Shown here: positions 1 through 7,904 of the stretch, one piece after another
How the letters are laid out: every line of letters begins with the position of its first letter
Numbering within the stretch: position 1 is the first letter of the stretch
From: an uncultured Phascolarctobacterium sp.
Lineage (GTDB): Bacteria > Bacillota > Negativicutes > Acidaminococcales > Acidaminococcaceae
Reading direction: 5' to 3'
NCBI GenBank assembly: GCA_900552855.1
Contig: USBG01000019.1
Location: forward strand, 1 to 20,148
Length of the DNA: 20,148 bases
Translations under genes and position numbers: made by a program
Notes under the pieces: model-generated
Told to the model about the DNA's origin: nothing
The model's input: only the letters and a program-made list of their open reading frames with translations
The model's database searches: none

Positions 1-63
1 CATCCACATGCCTCGCATAATTAAGAAATGTGTCCAGGATTCTGGGTACATATCACTTGTCAT
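1..63 (-). other. possible start of a gene downstream of pilT (cut by window edge)
   Basis: On the minus strand an ATG at 63-61 opens a frame of 21 codons that runs off the window edge without a stop. It lies about 30 bases after the pilT stop, where a further pilus gene such as a GspF/PilC-type membrane protein would commonly sit. The visible residues do not identify a family and no clear ribosome binding site precedes the ATG. Another minus-strand frame is also open to the edge but has no start. This is only a placeholder for a possible partial gene. Confidence 0.15.
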
Positions 64-94
64 TACGACTAGCAGGGCATTTTTTGTACCATTA

Positions 95-1078
95 TTATAT
101 TATCCCTTGGCGTTTTAACTCGTTTACACTGCATGCCATAGTTTGCATACCATGCCTGGCACCAGTCTGCAAATAGGAGCTAATCTGGCAGGTACGTCCT
201 TCGCGAATAAGGCTGCGCAATGCATCCGTCACTACCAGCACCTCAAAGGCACCAACCCTGCCTTTCCCATCACGACGTAGCAAAAGCCGCTGGCATACCA
301 CACCCTGTAAACAATCTGCTAGCTGAGCCTGCACCTGCTGCTGATGCTCTGATAAAACATCAAGAATCCTATTAACGCTACTGACTGCGTCCGTAGTATG
401 AATAGTTGCCAAAACAAGGTGTCCCGTCTCCGCCGCCGTCAAAGCTGTAGCCATCGTGTCAGCATCACGCAGCTCACCCACTAAAATAACATCAGGGTCC
501 TCTCTTAAGGCTGCACGCAGACCGCTGGCAAAGGACTGCGTGTCCCTTCCCACCTCGCGCTGATTAATAAGACAGCTTCCCTCAGGATATATATACTCCA
601 CAGGGTCCTCCAAAGTGATAATATGCATCTGCTTTTCCTTATTAAGCTTGTTAATCAAGGCAGCTAACGTCGTTGATTTTCCGCTGCCAGTAGGCCCACC
701 AATAAGCACCAAGCCCTGCTTTAGCTCCGCCAGACTAATTATGCTTGGTGGCAAGCCAAGCTCCTTGCAATCAGGTGGATTACTCTTAATAATGCGTATA
801 GCAATGGACAATCCCTGCCGTTGGCGAAAAATATTAAGCCTAAAGCGCTCCTGCCCTGCATTAACAGCACAGTCCACCTGTCCCATTTTATTTAGAACAG
901 CTAAATCCTCACTTGATAAAAGCTCTGCTGCTAAGCCCTCCAATTCCATAGCAGATAAGCTATTTGCCTTCAAAAAGCTTATTTCTCCATGAACACGCAC
1001 CCTAGGTACAGCACCAGCTGCCAAATGCAAATCAGATGCTCTTAGCCGTTGAGCCTCCTCCAATAGCTCAAAAATCAT
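95..1078 (-). CDS. pilT: type IV pilus retraction ATPase PilT
   Basis: Hexameric cytoplasmic ATPase that powers pilus disassembly and twitching motility in characterised systems. The 327-residue protein has the full family layout: an N-terminal PAS-like region (about 1-100), Walker A GPTGSGKST (128-136), the Asp box ITLEDPVEY (154-162), Walker B DPDVILVGELRD (194-205) and the His box HLVLATIHT (220-228). The C-terminal IREGRT and GMQTM segments are typical of PilT rather than PilB. The ATG at 1078 overlaps the end of the upstream PilB-type gene by four bases, so the two are probably translationally coupled and co-transcribed. The length is slightly below the usual 340-370 residues. A PilU-like paralogue is the main alternative name. 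Confidence 0.9.
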   Translation of the reverse strand: MIFELLEEAQRLRASDLHLAAGAVPRVRVHGEISFLKANSLSAMELEGLAAELLSSEDLAVLNKMGQVDCAVNAGQERFRLNIFRQRQGLSIAIRIIKSNPPDCKELGLPPSIISLAELKQGLVLIGGPTGSGKSTTLAALINKLNKEKQMHIITLEDPVEYIYPEGSCLINQREVGRDTQSFASGLRAALREDPDVILVGELRDADTMATALTAAETGHLVLATIHTTDAVSSVNRILDVLSEHQQQVQAQLADCLQGVVCQRLLLRRDGKGRVGAFEVLVVTDALRSLIREGRTCQISSYLQTGARHGMQTMACSVNELKRQGII

Positions 1079-2304
1079 AAAATGCCCTCTTGCATCAGCT
1101 CCATAATAGTTGTATAACCATCAAGTACCTTAGCAACAGCATCCTTTCGTACACCCTCAAAGCCTTCTGCAGCAGCATTTTTCATCAGGCTCTGCTCTGA
1201 TACTCCCTGCGAAATTATGCTGCCAAGCTCCGTACTTACAGCAAATACCTCATGAAGAGCAATGCGTCCATTATAGCCCGTACCATTGCAATGAGGACAG
1301 CCCGTTCCCCTACTTAAAAGCACATTCTTTCTACCGTCAATTCCCAAAAGCTCTTTTTCTGCAACACTAGCTTTATAGGTAGTAATACAACGCGGACAAA
1401 TTTTTCTTACTAAACGCTGTCCCACAACGCCACGCAGCGCCGCTGCCAAAAGATAGCGTGGAATTCCCATATCAAGAAGCCTTGACACTGCCCCTATAGC
1501 AGTATTGGTATGTAATGTAGAAAAAACCAAATGACCTGTCAACGCTGCCTGCAGACCAATAGCTGCCGTTTCCTCGTCACGAATCTCTCCAACCATAATA
1601 ATATCAGGGTCCTGCCTAACAATAGAACGCAAACCCTTAGCAAAGGTTAGCCCTGCCCTTAGATTGACATTAACCTGATTAATTCCTACAAGCTTGTACT
1701 CCGCAGGATCCTCAATGGTAACAATATTAACATTGTTTTTATTAAGCTCATTTAATGTGGCATACAAGGTTGTTGTCTTGCCACTACCTGTAGGGCCGGT
1801 AAGCAAGATCATGCCATTGGGCGCAGTATACAGCTTTTTGTATTTTTCTGCATTTTGTGGCAAAAAATGCAGCTTATCCAAGGATAAAAATCTTTGCTCA
1901 TTGCTAAGTATACGAATAGCAACCTTTTCTCCTAGTGTTGTAGGCAAAGTTGCGATACGCAAATCAGCCTTTAGGCTTTCCATTTCCAAATGTCCGTCCT
2001 GTGGCAAACGCTTTTCTCCAATATCTAAGCCACCAACAATCTTCAAGCGCGATAACCAGGATAAATATGTGCCGTTATCAATAAATCCGTAATCCTGAAG
2101 CTTACCATCTATTCTAAGTCGTATCCGCGCCTCTGTTCCCATTGGCTCTAGGTGGACGTCACTAGCCCGCTGACCAATTGCAAATATCAGCATATCGTCA
2201 ACCATCCGTATAGATTTACTGCCTCCTTTCTTAAAAATATTTTTTACTACTCCATTTTTTACAGCTAAACCAAAGTCCGTAAAAAAGGCCTCCTTCCGAA
2301 ACAT
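1075..2304 (-). CDS. pilB: PilB/GspE-type assembly ATPase, N-terminally short
   Basis: Assembly (extension) ATPase of a type IV pilus or type II secretion-like machine, partnering with PilT. In the 409-residue frame, an RASDVHLEP segment (47-54) begins the conserved core. It is followed by Walker A GPTGSGKTT (170-178), the Asp box TIEDPAE (196-202), Walker B DPDIIMVGEIRD (232-243), the His box HLVFSTLHT (258-266) and a zinc-type tetracysteine element, CPRC (303-306) and CPHC (336-339), which marks PilB/GspE rather than PilT. The family is usually about 550 residues; the N-terminal MshEN/T2SSE_N domain is absent here. The start is uncertain. The ATG at 2304 has no Shine-Dalgarno upstream and lies only about 7 bases from the predicted transcription start. 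The ATG at 2205 has AGGAGG 16 bases upstream and sits at the start of the conserved core. Confidence 0.85.
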   Translation of the reverse strand: MFRKEAFFTDFGLAVKNGVVKNIFKKGGSKSIRMVDDMLIFAIGQRASDVHLEPMGTEARIRLRIDGKLQDYGFIDNGTYLSWLSRLKIVGGLDIGEKRLPQDGHLEMESLKADLRIATLPTTLGEKVAIRILSNEQRFLSLDKLHFLPQNAEKYKKLYTAPNGMILLTGPTGSGKTTTLYATLNELNKNNVNIVTIEDPAEYKLVGINQVNVNLRAGLTFAKGLRSIVRQDPDIIMVGEIRDEETAAIGLQAALTGHLVFSTLHTNTAIGAVSRLLDMGIPRYLLAAALRGVVGQRLVRKICPRCITTYKASVAEKELLGIDGRKNVLLSRGTGCPHCNGTGYNGRIALHEVFAVSTELGSIISQGVSEQSLMKNAAAEGFEGVRKDAVAKVLDGYTTIMELMQEGIL

Positions 2305-2317
2305 TTACAGTAATCAT

Positions 2318-2345
2318 ATTTTAGCACACCTACACTAAAAATCAA
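2318..2345 (-). promoter_or_regulatory. candidate promoter for pilB-pilT
   Basis: On the minus strand TTGATT (2340-2345) and TAAAAT (2318-2323) are separated by 16 bases, a sigma-A type arrangement. The predicted transcript would begin near 2311, only a few bases before the ATG at 2304. It lies back to back with the stronger promoter of the secretin gene. Confidence 0.4.
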
Positions 2346-2365
2346 GTATAACTTTTTGCTTAAAC

Positions 2366-2394
2366 TTGTTAAAAAGAAACAATCGTAGTATAAT
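2366..2394 (+). promoter_or_regulatory. sigma-A type promoter of the secretin gene
   Basis: TTGTTA (2366-2371) and a perfect TATAAT (2389-2394) are separated by exactly 17 bases. This predicts a transcript starting near 2401, about 30 bases before the first ATG that follows the ribosome binding site. Confidence 0.65.
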
Positions 2395-2431
2395 TATACT
2401 TGCAATAAAATTTATTTGTAAAGGAGAAGTC

Positions 2432-2452
2432 ATGAACAAGAGCTATGATTAA
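2432..2452 (+). other. six-codon mini-ORF overlapping the secretin start
   Basis: The only good Shine-Dalgarno of this leader, AAGGAG at 2421-2426, is five bases from an ATG at 2432. That ATG encodes MNKSYD and stops at 2450-2452. The stop overlaps the start of the secretin frame (ATG 2445-2447), which is itself 18 bases from the Shine-Dalgarno. Reinitiation or coupling from this mini-ORF is one reading; a small indel that moved the original start out of frame is the other. Confidence 0.4.
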
Positions 2453-3572
2453 AACTACTTGCAGTATACAACGGAGTAGTACAAAATTTTTATTTATAGG
2501 AGGATGGCTTTTAAGCGTTTGCGCTGCGTTTCCCTGTATAAGCTATGCACAGGCAACAGATAAACCGCTGCGCAATCCTTTTTTACCACCAGCGCCACAG
2601 GTACGAGCTTTAACGCCCCTACCAACAGCAGCACCTCCTATGACAGAAGCAGCTGTCTACAAGCTTAACCACGCCTTAGCTGAGGATGTAAAAAACACTC
2701 TCGCAGTGGTATTTCCTAATACAGGAATGAGCTATGACAGCAACACCAATAGTCTTATTTTTATTGGTACACCTATGGAGCACCAGCGCCTTAGCAGGCT
2801 TTTACCAGCACTAGATGTAGCCACTAAGCAGGTCACCTTAGAGGCTAAGCTAATAGCCATCAGTGAGGATGCCAGCAAACAGCTAGGCGTTAACTGGAGC
2901 TGGGACAAGCTTCCACAAAAATCTGACCACGACAAAGATGATGATACTGATTATGACGGCAGCTTTAAATTCTGGCGAGGCTATGCCTTTAATTTTAACG
3001 CCACCTTAAATGCACTTCTTGCCAATGGTAAAGCTAAAATTTTAGCAAAGCCACGAATAATTACTATTCCAGGCAAGGAAGCAAGTATATTTATTGGTGA
3101 CCATATCCCTGTCCAGACTGAAAAGCATGATAGCAGCGGCACCTACACCAGTACAGAATATATTGATGCAGGTATCCAGCTAAAATACAAGCCTATTATC
3201 AGCAGTATAGATGGCCTTGTTACGGCTCAGGTCCATACAGAGGTCAGCACGCCCACACTTATAAGCGAGCTGAAGAATTATCGTATAACCAGTCGTAGCG
3301 CCAACACCCACGTGCGTATGCGCAGTGGCGAAACACTTATTATAGGTGGTCTTATTAACGAAGAGGAGCAGCGCAGTCTGCAAAAGGTTCCGCTACTCTC
3401 AAGCATTCCTCTTTTAGGTGAATTATTCAAAAACCGCACTACTAAAAGGAGTAAAACCGAGGTTTTGATAATACTCACACCCTATGTTACAGATGCAGGC
3501 GAATCTCCTGCCATCTACAACGAGGAGGAAATAGACTCTAACGTAACAAAGGCCCCAGCTATGGTAAAATAG
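2445..3572 (+). CDS. short secretin-family protein (PilQ/GspD C-terminal type)
   Basis: Secretins form the outer-membrane ring through which type IV pili or secreted proteins pass. The 375-residue product has an N-terminal signal peptide (basic start, hydrophobic about 15-33, likely cleavage after SYA near 35), a proline-rich linker (40-66), one small secretin-N-like domain (about 70-125), and then the secretin core (about 129-348). The core includes VTLEAKLIAIS, AKPRIITIPG with IFIGDHIPV, SGETLIIGGLI and KVPLLSSIPLLGELF, ending in a TEVLIILTPYV strand. It is about half the length of typical PilQ or GspD and lacks their multiple N-domains. It diverges from the pilB-type ATPase, which suggests a shared machine. 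The ATG at 2445 is the first in frame but is poorly placed relative to the ribosome binding site. Confidence 0.82.
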   Translation: MIKTTCSIQRSSTKFLFIGGWLLSVCAAFPCISYAQATDKPLRNPFLPPAPQVRALTPLPTAAPPMTEAAVYKLNHALAEDVKNTLAVVFPNTGMSYDSNTNSLIFIGTPMEHQRLSRLLPALDVATKQVTLEAKLIAISEDASKQLGVNWSWDKLPQKSDHDKDDDTDYDGSFKFWRGYAFNFNATLNALLANGKAKILAKPRIITIPGKEASIFIGDHIPVQTEKHDSSGTYTSTEYIDAGIQLKYKPIISSIDGLVTAQVHTEVSTPTLISELKNYRITSRSANTHVRMRSGETLIIGGLINEEEQRSLQKVPLLSSIPLLGELFKNRTTKRSKTEVLIILTPYVTDAGESPAIYNEEEIDSNVTKAPAMVK

Positions 3573-3897
3573 CTTTAGTCCGCAACATTTAAACATATAG
3601 TTTTACTGCGTACTTTAGCACCTCTTACATATACGAAAACTAGAAATGAGCTTTTGATACAATGCAGTTTTGTCTGTTAGATTATATCACAAGCTCCTTA
3701 TACTAAAATTATAAAGCCCGAGGCTTACTATTACAGTAAAGCTTCGGGCTCTTTAGCATTTTTATGTCATTTTTATATTACGTAGGATAATAGCTTATTT
3801 CAACAAGACTTGCAAGCTTATTTTACCAATAACTACTTTGCCATGTATCCTACATATGTCCTTAGCTTATCGTGCTAAGACAAATCATATAGTCGCA
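3573..3897. other. convergent intergenic region, secretin to priA
   Basis: About 325 bases without a convincing gene. It holds a bidirectional terminator (about 3711-3760), an inverted repeat with GTAGGATA at 3782-3789 and TATCCTAC at 3846-3853, and a compact hairpin at 3857-3882 (TGTCCTTAGC against GCTAAGACA). A short plus-strand frame starting at 3838 overlaps the end of priA and looks accidental. Confidence 0.6.
3711..3760. terminator. bidirectional intrinsic terminator between secretin and priA
   Basis: AGCCCGAGGCTTACT (from 3715) pairs with AGTAAAGCTTCGGGCT (to 3750), leaving a short loop and one mismatch or bulge. A T-rich tract follows on the plus strand (CTTTAGCATTTTTA). On the minus strand the stem is followed by TTTATAATTTT. 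It fits the end of both converging transcripts. Confidence 0.75.
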
Positions 3898-6171
3898 CTA
3901 GATTACGCTGGCAGGGTCCACATCAAAATACAAATTAGGCTGCTCCTTAAACTCACTAGCCAAAAGCAGCTTTTTAACAGGCTGCATATCCTTGGCTCTA
4001 ATCAAGATATTGAAACGGAACATATCACGCACCTTGGCAACCAGCGCTGGAAAAGGACCTGCAATCAAAACATCATCCAGCTCACCTGCCATTTGATGCT
4101 CCTGTAGGAAAAACACTATACGCTGTGCCAATGCCAGACCATCAGCCTCCACCTTGTCCCAAATAGTCAGCTTCAGCATTTGACTAAAGGGAGGATAATA
4201 TAGCTCCTCACGAGCCATTAGCTCACTTCTGGCAAAGGTGTCATAATCCTGCTTAGCTGCCAAATGCACAATATTATTATCCGCATCATAGGCCTGAAAA
4301 ATTACATGTCCAGGCTTATCGCCGCGTCCCGCACGACCTGCAGCCTGTGTCAGCAGCGAAAAGGTACGCTCCGTAGCTCTATAATCAGGCAAATTCAAGG
4401 AGCTGTCTGCGGAAAGCACACCTACTAATGTAACATTAGGAATATCGTGTCCCTTAGCTACCATTTGTGTACCTATAAGCACGTTACGCTCGCCAGCTGC
4501 AAAGCGACGCAAAATATCCTCATGGGCAAATTTTGCCGCCGTAGAATCCTGGTCCATACGCAGTACACGAACCTCTGGCAGCTCTGCTAGCTGCTCCTCT
4601 GCCTTTTCCGTACCTGTGCCAAAGTATTTGATACGTCTGCTATGACAATTGGGGCATTCTGTAGGAACAGGTGCTGTATTGCCGCAATAATGGCAGAACA
4701 GGCGCTGCTCCTTAGCGTGATAAACAAGAGCTACTGCACAGTGAGGACAAACAATGGATTCACCACAATCACGACACATAACAAAGGTAGAATGTCCACG
4801 TCTATTTAAAAGCACAATAGCCTGCTCACCCTCAGCAGCAGTTTGCACTAATGCCTGCTGCAGCTTGCGAGACAGGACACCAAAATTTTTATCCTTCAGC
4901 TCCTGGCGCATGTCCACAATATCAACCTGAGGAAGCTGGCTGCCATTAGGACGATGAGTAAGGTGTAAATGAGTATATTTTTCTGTAATAGCATCATAAT
5001 AGGTGCATAAATCAGGAGTAGCACTGCCTAAAATAAGTGGTGAACCTGTATTTTTACAGCGCTGCAAGGCTACATCCCTAGCGTGGTAATTAGGCCGTTC
5101 CTCCTGCTTATAGCTGCTTTCGTGCTCCTCGTCAATAATTACCAGACCAAGATTTTCAAAGGGCGCAAAAACCGCACTGCGCACACCAATCAAAACCTGA
5201 GCATCGCCAGTGCGCATTCTATACCACACGTCACCACGCTCATTTTGTGACAGCTTACTGTGTGCTACCGCAATATTATTACCAAACCATGCCTGAAAGC
5301 GCTTCACTAATTGTGCTGTCAAAGCAATTTCCGGCACTAGCATTAACACCTGCTTGCCACTAGCAACGGCATTAGCCGCAGCACGTAAATAAACCTCAGT
5401 CTTGCCGCTACCCGTAATCCCCTGTAGCAAAAAGGTTCGTGACGCACGCTCCTCCACTGCACTATTAATAAGCTCCACCGCATGCTGCTGCTCATCAGTC
5501 AAGGTTAAAGCCTGCTCCGGCTGCTGCACTCTATCATAGCTGTTGCGCAGCACACGTTTAACACCAGCTATAACAAAGTCCTTACCTTGCAGAGTTCGCA
5601 TAGTAGCTGCACTAATTTCCTGCTCTGCCAGCTCCTGCACACTTAGCCAATCCTCAGCAGTGCTTAAAAACTCTAAAGCAGCAATTTGCGCCCTAGCTCT
5701 ATTATTTAACAGCTTATTTTCTAATGCCTGTAAACCAGCATCACTAATCTTATAGGCAATAACAGTTTTTTCCTTCAGCTTTTCCGCATATTCATAATAA
5801 AGTAGTTTGCCCTTAGCATCCTTTATAGCCTGACGCTTAATACTAGTCTTTCCAGGAACAAAAAGTCGCATAACCTCTGCCAAGGAGCACATATAATACT
5901 CACCCAGCCAGCGTGCTGTAGCCAGCATTTCTTCATCAAACCATGGGCGATCTCCTAAGGCTGCTGTAACATTTTTTAACCTTGCCTCAACCTTAGGCTC
6001 TGGCTTAACATCTGTTTTTTCTACAATAAAGCCCTCTACCAGCTGACCACCAAATGGCACTACTACGCGCCAGCCAACATCAAGAAAGGGCAAATCGTCC
6101 GTCACTCTATATGTAAACTGCTTAAATAAGCTTTTAACAGGTAAATTTATAGCCACACTAACGTAAAACAT
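3898..6171 (-). CDS. priA: primosomal protein N' (replication restart helicase PriA)
   Basis: 3'-to-5' superfamily 2 DNA helicase that reloads the replisome at stalled forks. The 757-residue protein is full length. It has an N-terminal DNA-binding region (about 1-105), Walker A GITGSGKTE (251-259), the DEEH box (347-350), LGSATP (381-386) and a zinc-binding insert with eight cysteines (466, 469, 475, 478, 493, 496, 506, 509). Helicase motifs GTQMVAKGHD (567-576) and QAAGRAGRG (609-617) follow. The ATG at 6171 is supported by a strong AGAGGAGG six bases upstream. In many Firmicutes priA directly follows coaBC; here metK with its own riboswitch sits between them. Confidence 0.97.
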   Translation of the reverse strand: MFYVSVAINLPVKSLFKQFTYRVTDDLPFLDVGWRVVVPFGGQLVEGFIVEKTDVKPEPKVEARLKNVTAALGDRPWFDEEMLATARWLGEYYMCSLAEVMRLFVPGKTSIKRQAIKDAKGKLLYYEYAEKLKEKTVIAYKISDAGLQALENKLLNNRARAQIAALEFLSTAEDWLSVQELAEQEISAATMRTLQGKDFVIAGVKRVLRNSYDRVQQPEQALTLTDEQQHAVELINSAVEERASRTFLLQGITGSGKTEVYLRAAANAVASGKQVLMLVPEIALTAQLVKRFQAWFGNNIAVAHSKLSQNERGDVWYRMRTGDAQVLIGVRSAVFAPFENLGLVIIDEEHESSYKQEERPNYHARDVALQRCKNTGSPLILGSATPDLCTYYDAITEKYTHLHLTHRPNGSQLPQVDIVDMRQELKDKNFGVLSRKLQQALVQTAAEGEQAIVLLNRRGHSTFVMCRDCGESIVCPHCAVALVYHAKEQRLFCHYCGNTAPVPTECPNCHSRRIKYFGTGTEKAEEQLAELPEVRVLRMDQDSTAAKFAHEDILRRFAAGERNVLIGTQMVAKGHDIPNVTLVGVLSADSSLNLPDYRATERTFSLLTQAAGRAGRGDKPGHVIFQAYDADNNIVHLAAKQDYDTFARSELMAREELYYPPFSQMLKLTIWDKVEADGLALAQRIVFFLQEHQMAGELDDVLIAGPFPALVAKVRDMFRFNILIRAKDMQPVKKLLLASEFKEQPNLYFDVDPASVI

Positions 6172-6231
6172 AATACCTCCTCTAACAAAGTCTACATAGT
6201 AGTATTCTAGGTGTTTTGGGTATCTCCTTTT

Positions 6232-6261
6232 ATTTTAACAGGAATAAAGTGTCATACGCAA
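6232..6261 (-). promoter_or_regulatory. candidate priA promoter
   Basis: On the minus strand TTGCGT (6256-6261) and TAAAAT (6232-6237) are 18 bases apart, about 60 bases upstream of the priA start. The -35 element adjoins the T-tract of the metK terminator, so priA transcription can restart directly after metK ends. Confidence 0.45.
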
Positions 6262-6297
6262 AAAAGTCCTTGGACATACGCAAATACATCCAAGGAC
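6260..6297 (-). terminator. intrinsic terminator of metK
   Basis: A perfect 9-bp stem, GTCCTTGGA (6266-6274) against TCCAAGGAC (6289-6297), is followed on the minus strand by six T residues (6265-6260). It lies directly after the metK stop. Confidence 0.85.
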
Positions 6298-6320
6298 CTT
6301 AGCTTTTTACTATTTAATTA

Positions 6321-7499
6321 TTACAGACCAGCTTGTTCACGGAGAGAAGCAGCCTTGTCAGTGTGCTCCCAAGGCAGATCCACATCGGTACGGCCAAAGT
6401 GACCATAAGCAGCAGTTTGCTTGTAGATAGGACGCAGCAGGTTCAGCTCTTTGATAATGCCAGTGGGGCTCAAAGAGAAGTTTTTGCGAACCAGTTCAGC
6501 AATCTTGTCCTCATCAATTTTGCCTGTACCAAAGGTTTCAACCAGTACAGATACAGGTTGAGCTACGCCAATAGCGTATGCCAATTGAATTTCGCATTTG
6601 TCAGCCAAACCTGCGGCAACGATGTTTTTAGCAACATAACGAGCAGCATAAGCAGCACTACGGTCAACCTTGGAGGGATCTTTGCCGGAGAAGGCACCGC
6701 CGCCATGACGAGCCATACCACCATAAGTATCAACAATAATCTTGCGACCGGTCAGACCAGCATCACCTTGAGGACCGCCAATTACAAAGCGACCAGTGGG
6801 GTTAATGTAGTATTTAGTATTTTCGTCCAGCATTTCAGCAGGAACGATGGGTTTAATTACATGTTCAACAATATCATTTTTGATTTGCTCATGGGTGATT
6901 TCCGGAGCATGTTGGGAAGAAATAACAATAGCGTCAACGCGTACAGGCTTACCGTCAACATATTCAACAGTAACCTGAGTTTTGCCATCAGGACGAAGGT
7001 ACGGCAGAATTTCTTCTTTACGAACCTGAGTCAAACGTAGAGACAGCTTGTTAGCCAGGTATGCAGGCATGGGCATAAAGCTTTCAGTTTCGTTGGTTGC
7101 ATAACCAAACATCATACCTTGGTCGCCAGCACCAGTTTCTTCTTCAGCAGCTTGACCTTCCTTTGCTTCCAAAGCCTTGTCAACGCCCATAGCAATATCA
7201 GGAGATTGCTCGTCAATAGAAATCAGCACACCGCAGGTATTGCCGTCAAAGCCATATTTAGCACGGTCATAGCCAATACCAATTACAGTTTCACGAGCAA
7301 TATGAGCAATATCAACATAGCATTGAGTGGAAATTTCACCAAATACATGGATTTGACCAGTAGTAACAATGGTTTCACAAGCTACACGACCTTTAGGATC
7401 ATTAGCAAGGATAGCGTCAAGGACAGCATCAGAAATTTGGTCAGCAATTTTATCGGGATGTCCTTCGGTTACGGATTCAGAAGTAAATAATTTTCTCAT
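6321..7499 (-). CDS. metK: S-adenosylmethionine synthetase
   Basis: Forms S-adenosylmethionine from methionine and ATP, releasing phosphate and pyrophosphate; cytosolic tetramer. The 392-residue product is full length and highly conserved. It shows FTSESVTEGHPDK at the N terminus (ATP site), the GAGDQGMMFGYA signature (about 126-137), and GGGAFSGKDPSKVDRSAAY (about 267-285), the second family signature with the P-loop-like phosphate-binding segment. An AAAGGAG ribosome binding site precedes the ATG at 7499. Its leader holds a SAM-I riboswitch with a terminator, so expression should fall when S-adenosylmethionine is abundant. A promoter upstream and a terminator downstream make it a single-gene unit. 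Confidence 0.98.
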   Translation of the reverse strand: MRKLFTSESVTEGHPDKIADQISDAVLDAILANDPKGRVACETIVTTGQIHVFGEISTQCYVDIAHIARETVIGIGYDRAKYGFDGNTCGVLISIDEQSPDIAMGVDKALEAKEGQAAEEETGAGDQGMMFGYATNETESFMPMPAYLANKLSLRLTQVRKEEILPYLRPDGKTQVTVEYVDGKPVRVDAIVISSQHAPEITHEQIKNDIVEHVIKPIVPAEMLDENTKYYINPTGRFVIGGPQGDAGLTGRKIIVDTYGGMARHGGGAFSGKDPSKVDRSAAYAARYVAKNIVAAGLADKCEIQLAYAIGVAQPVSVLVETFGTGKIDEDKIAELVRKNFSLSPTGIIKELNLLRPIYKQTAAYGHFGRTDVDLPWEHTDKAASLREQAGL

Positions 7500-7544
7500 T
7501 TAATAGCTCCTTTCGATTTTAGAAAATGCGGTTCTAAGTCAAAG

Positions 7545-7573
7545 AAAAAAGGCGTCCTCTACTGAGAACGCCT
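7545..7573 (-). terminator. riboswitch-controlled terminator of the metK leader
   Basis: On the minus strand AGGCGTTCTC (7573-7564) pairs with GAGGACGCC (7559-7551) across a short loop and is followed by a run of T residues (7550-7545). It sits between the SAM aptamer and the metK start, the position of the expression-platform terminator in S-box leaders. Confidence 0.85.
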
Positions 7574-7590
7574 ACTAATCACGTTTTAGC

Positions 7591-7704
7591 ATTCTCATCT
7601 TGCAGCTTTAGTACTGCAGGACTTAGCACCGTTTTACAGAAATTAATCTGCAATGGTTGCTGCGGCTTCACTGGGCCATTCCCTCCACCGCTCTTGATGA
7701 GTAT
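7591..7704 (-). promoter_or_regulatory. SAM-I (S-box) riboswitch aptamer
   Basis: Read on the minus strand the leader contains the S-box core: CTCATCAAGAGCGGTGGAGG, then GGAATGGCCC, TGAAGCCGCAGCAACC and the later GGTGCTAAGTCC. The P1 helix closes by pairing of ACTCATC (near 7702-7696) with GATGAG (7599-7594). It lies just downstream of the metK promoter and upstream of a terminator hairpin, the usual OFF-switch arrangement in which bound S-adenosylmethionine favours termination. Confidence 0.95.
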
Positions 7705-7722
7705 TATTCAATTACGTATGCT

Positions 7723-7751
7723 ATTATAATCTAAATACATTAACTTGGCAA
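7723..7751 (-). promoter_or_regulatory. metK promoter
   Basis: TTGCCA (7746-7751) and perfect TATAAT (7723-7728) on the minus strand are 17 bases apart. The predicted start near 7716 is about 12 bases ahead of the SAM-I aptamer. Confidence 0.75.
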
Positions 7752-7904
7752 GTGTTTTGGCAGAAATATTACAAATTATTCACTAATATTTTGTCCGCTT
7801 TTACTGGACACAAGCCTTGTAATCTTATGGTTTTCCTTTGAAAGCATATAACGATAGCATATCTTATTAAGACTTTTATCCTTATAGCTTATAATAGGAA
7901 TTTG
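7752..7904 (-). other. gap between coaBC and the metK promoter
   Basis: No gene is seen here. A loose inverted repeat (ATTACAA at 7768-7774 with TTGTAAT at 7817-7823) encloses a small GTCC/GGAC hairpin. It could slow or end the coaBC transcript, but it lacks a proper T-tract. No strong intrinsic terminator for coaBC was found. Confidence 0.3.

Noticed and set aside
6333..7040. A 235-codon plus-strand open frame
   Set aside because: It is antisense to metK, has no ribosome binding site or recognisable domain, and follows from the codon pattern of the highly conserved gene on the other strand.
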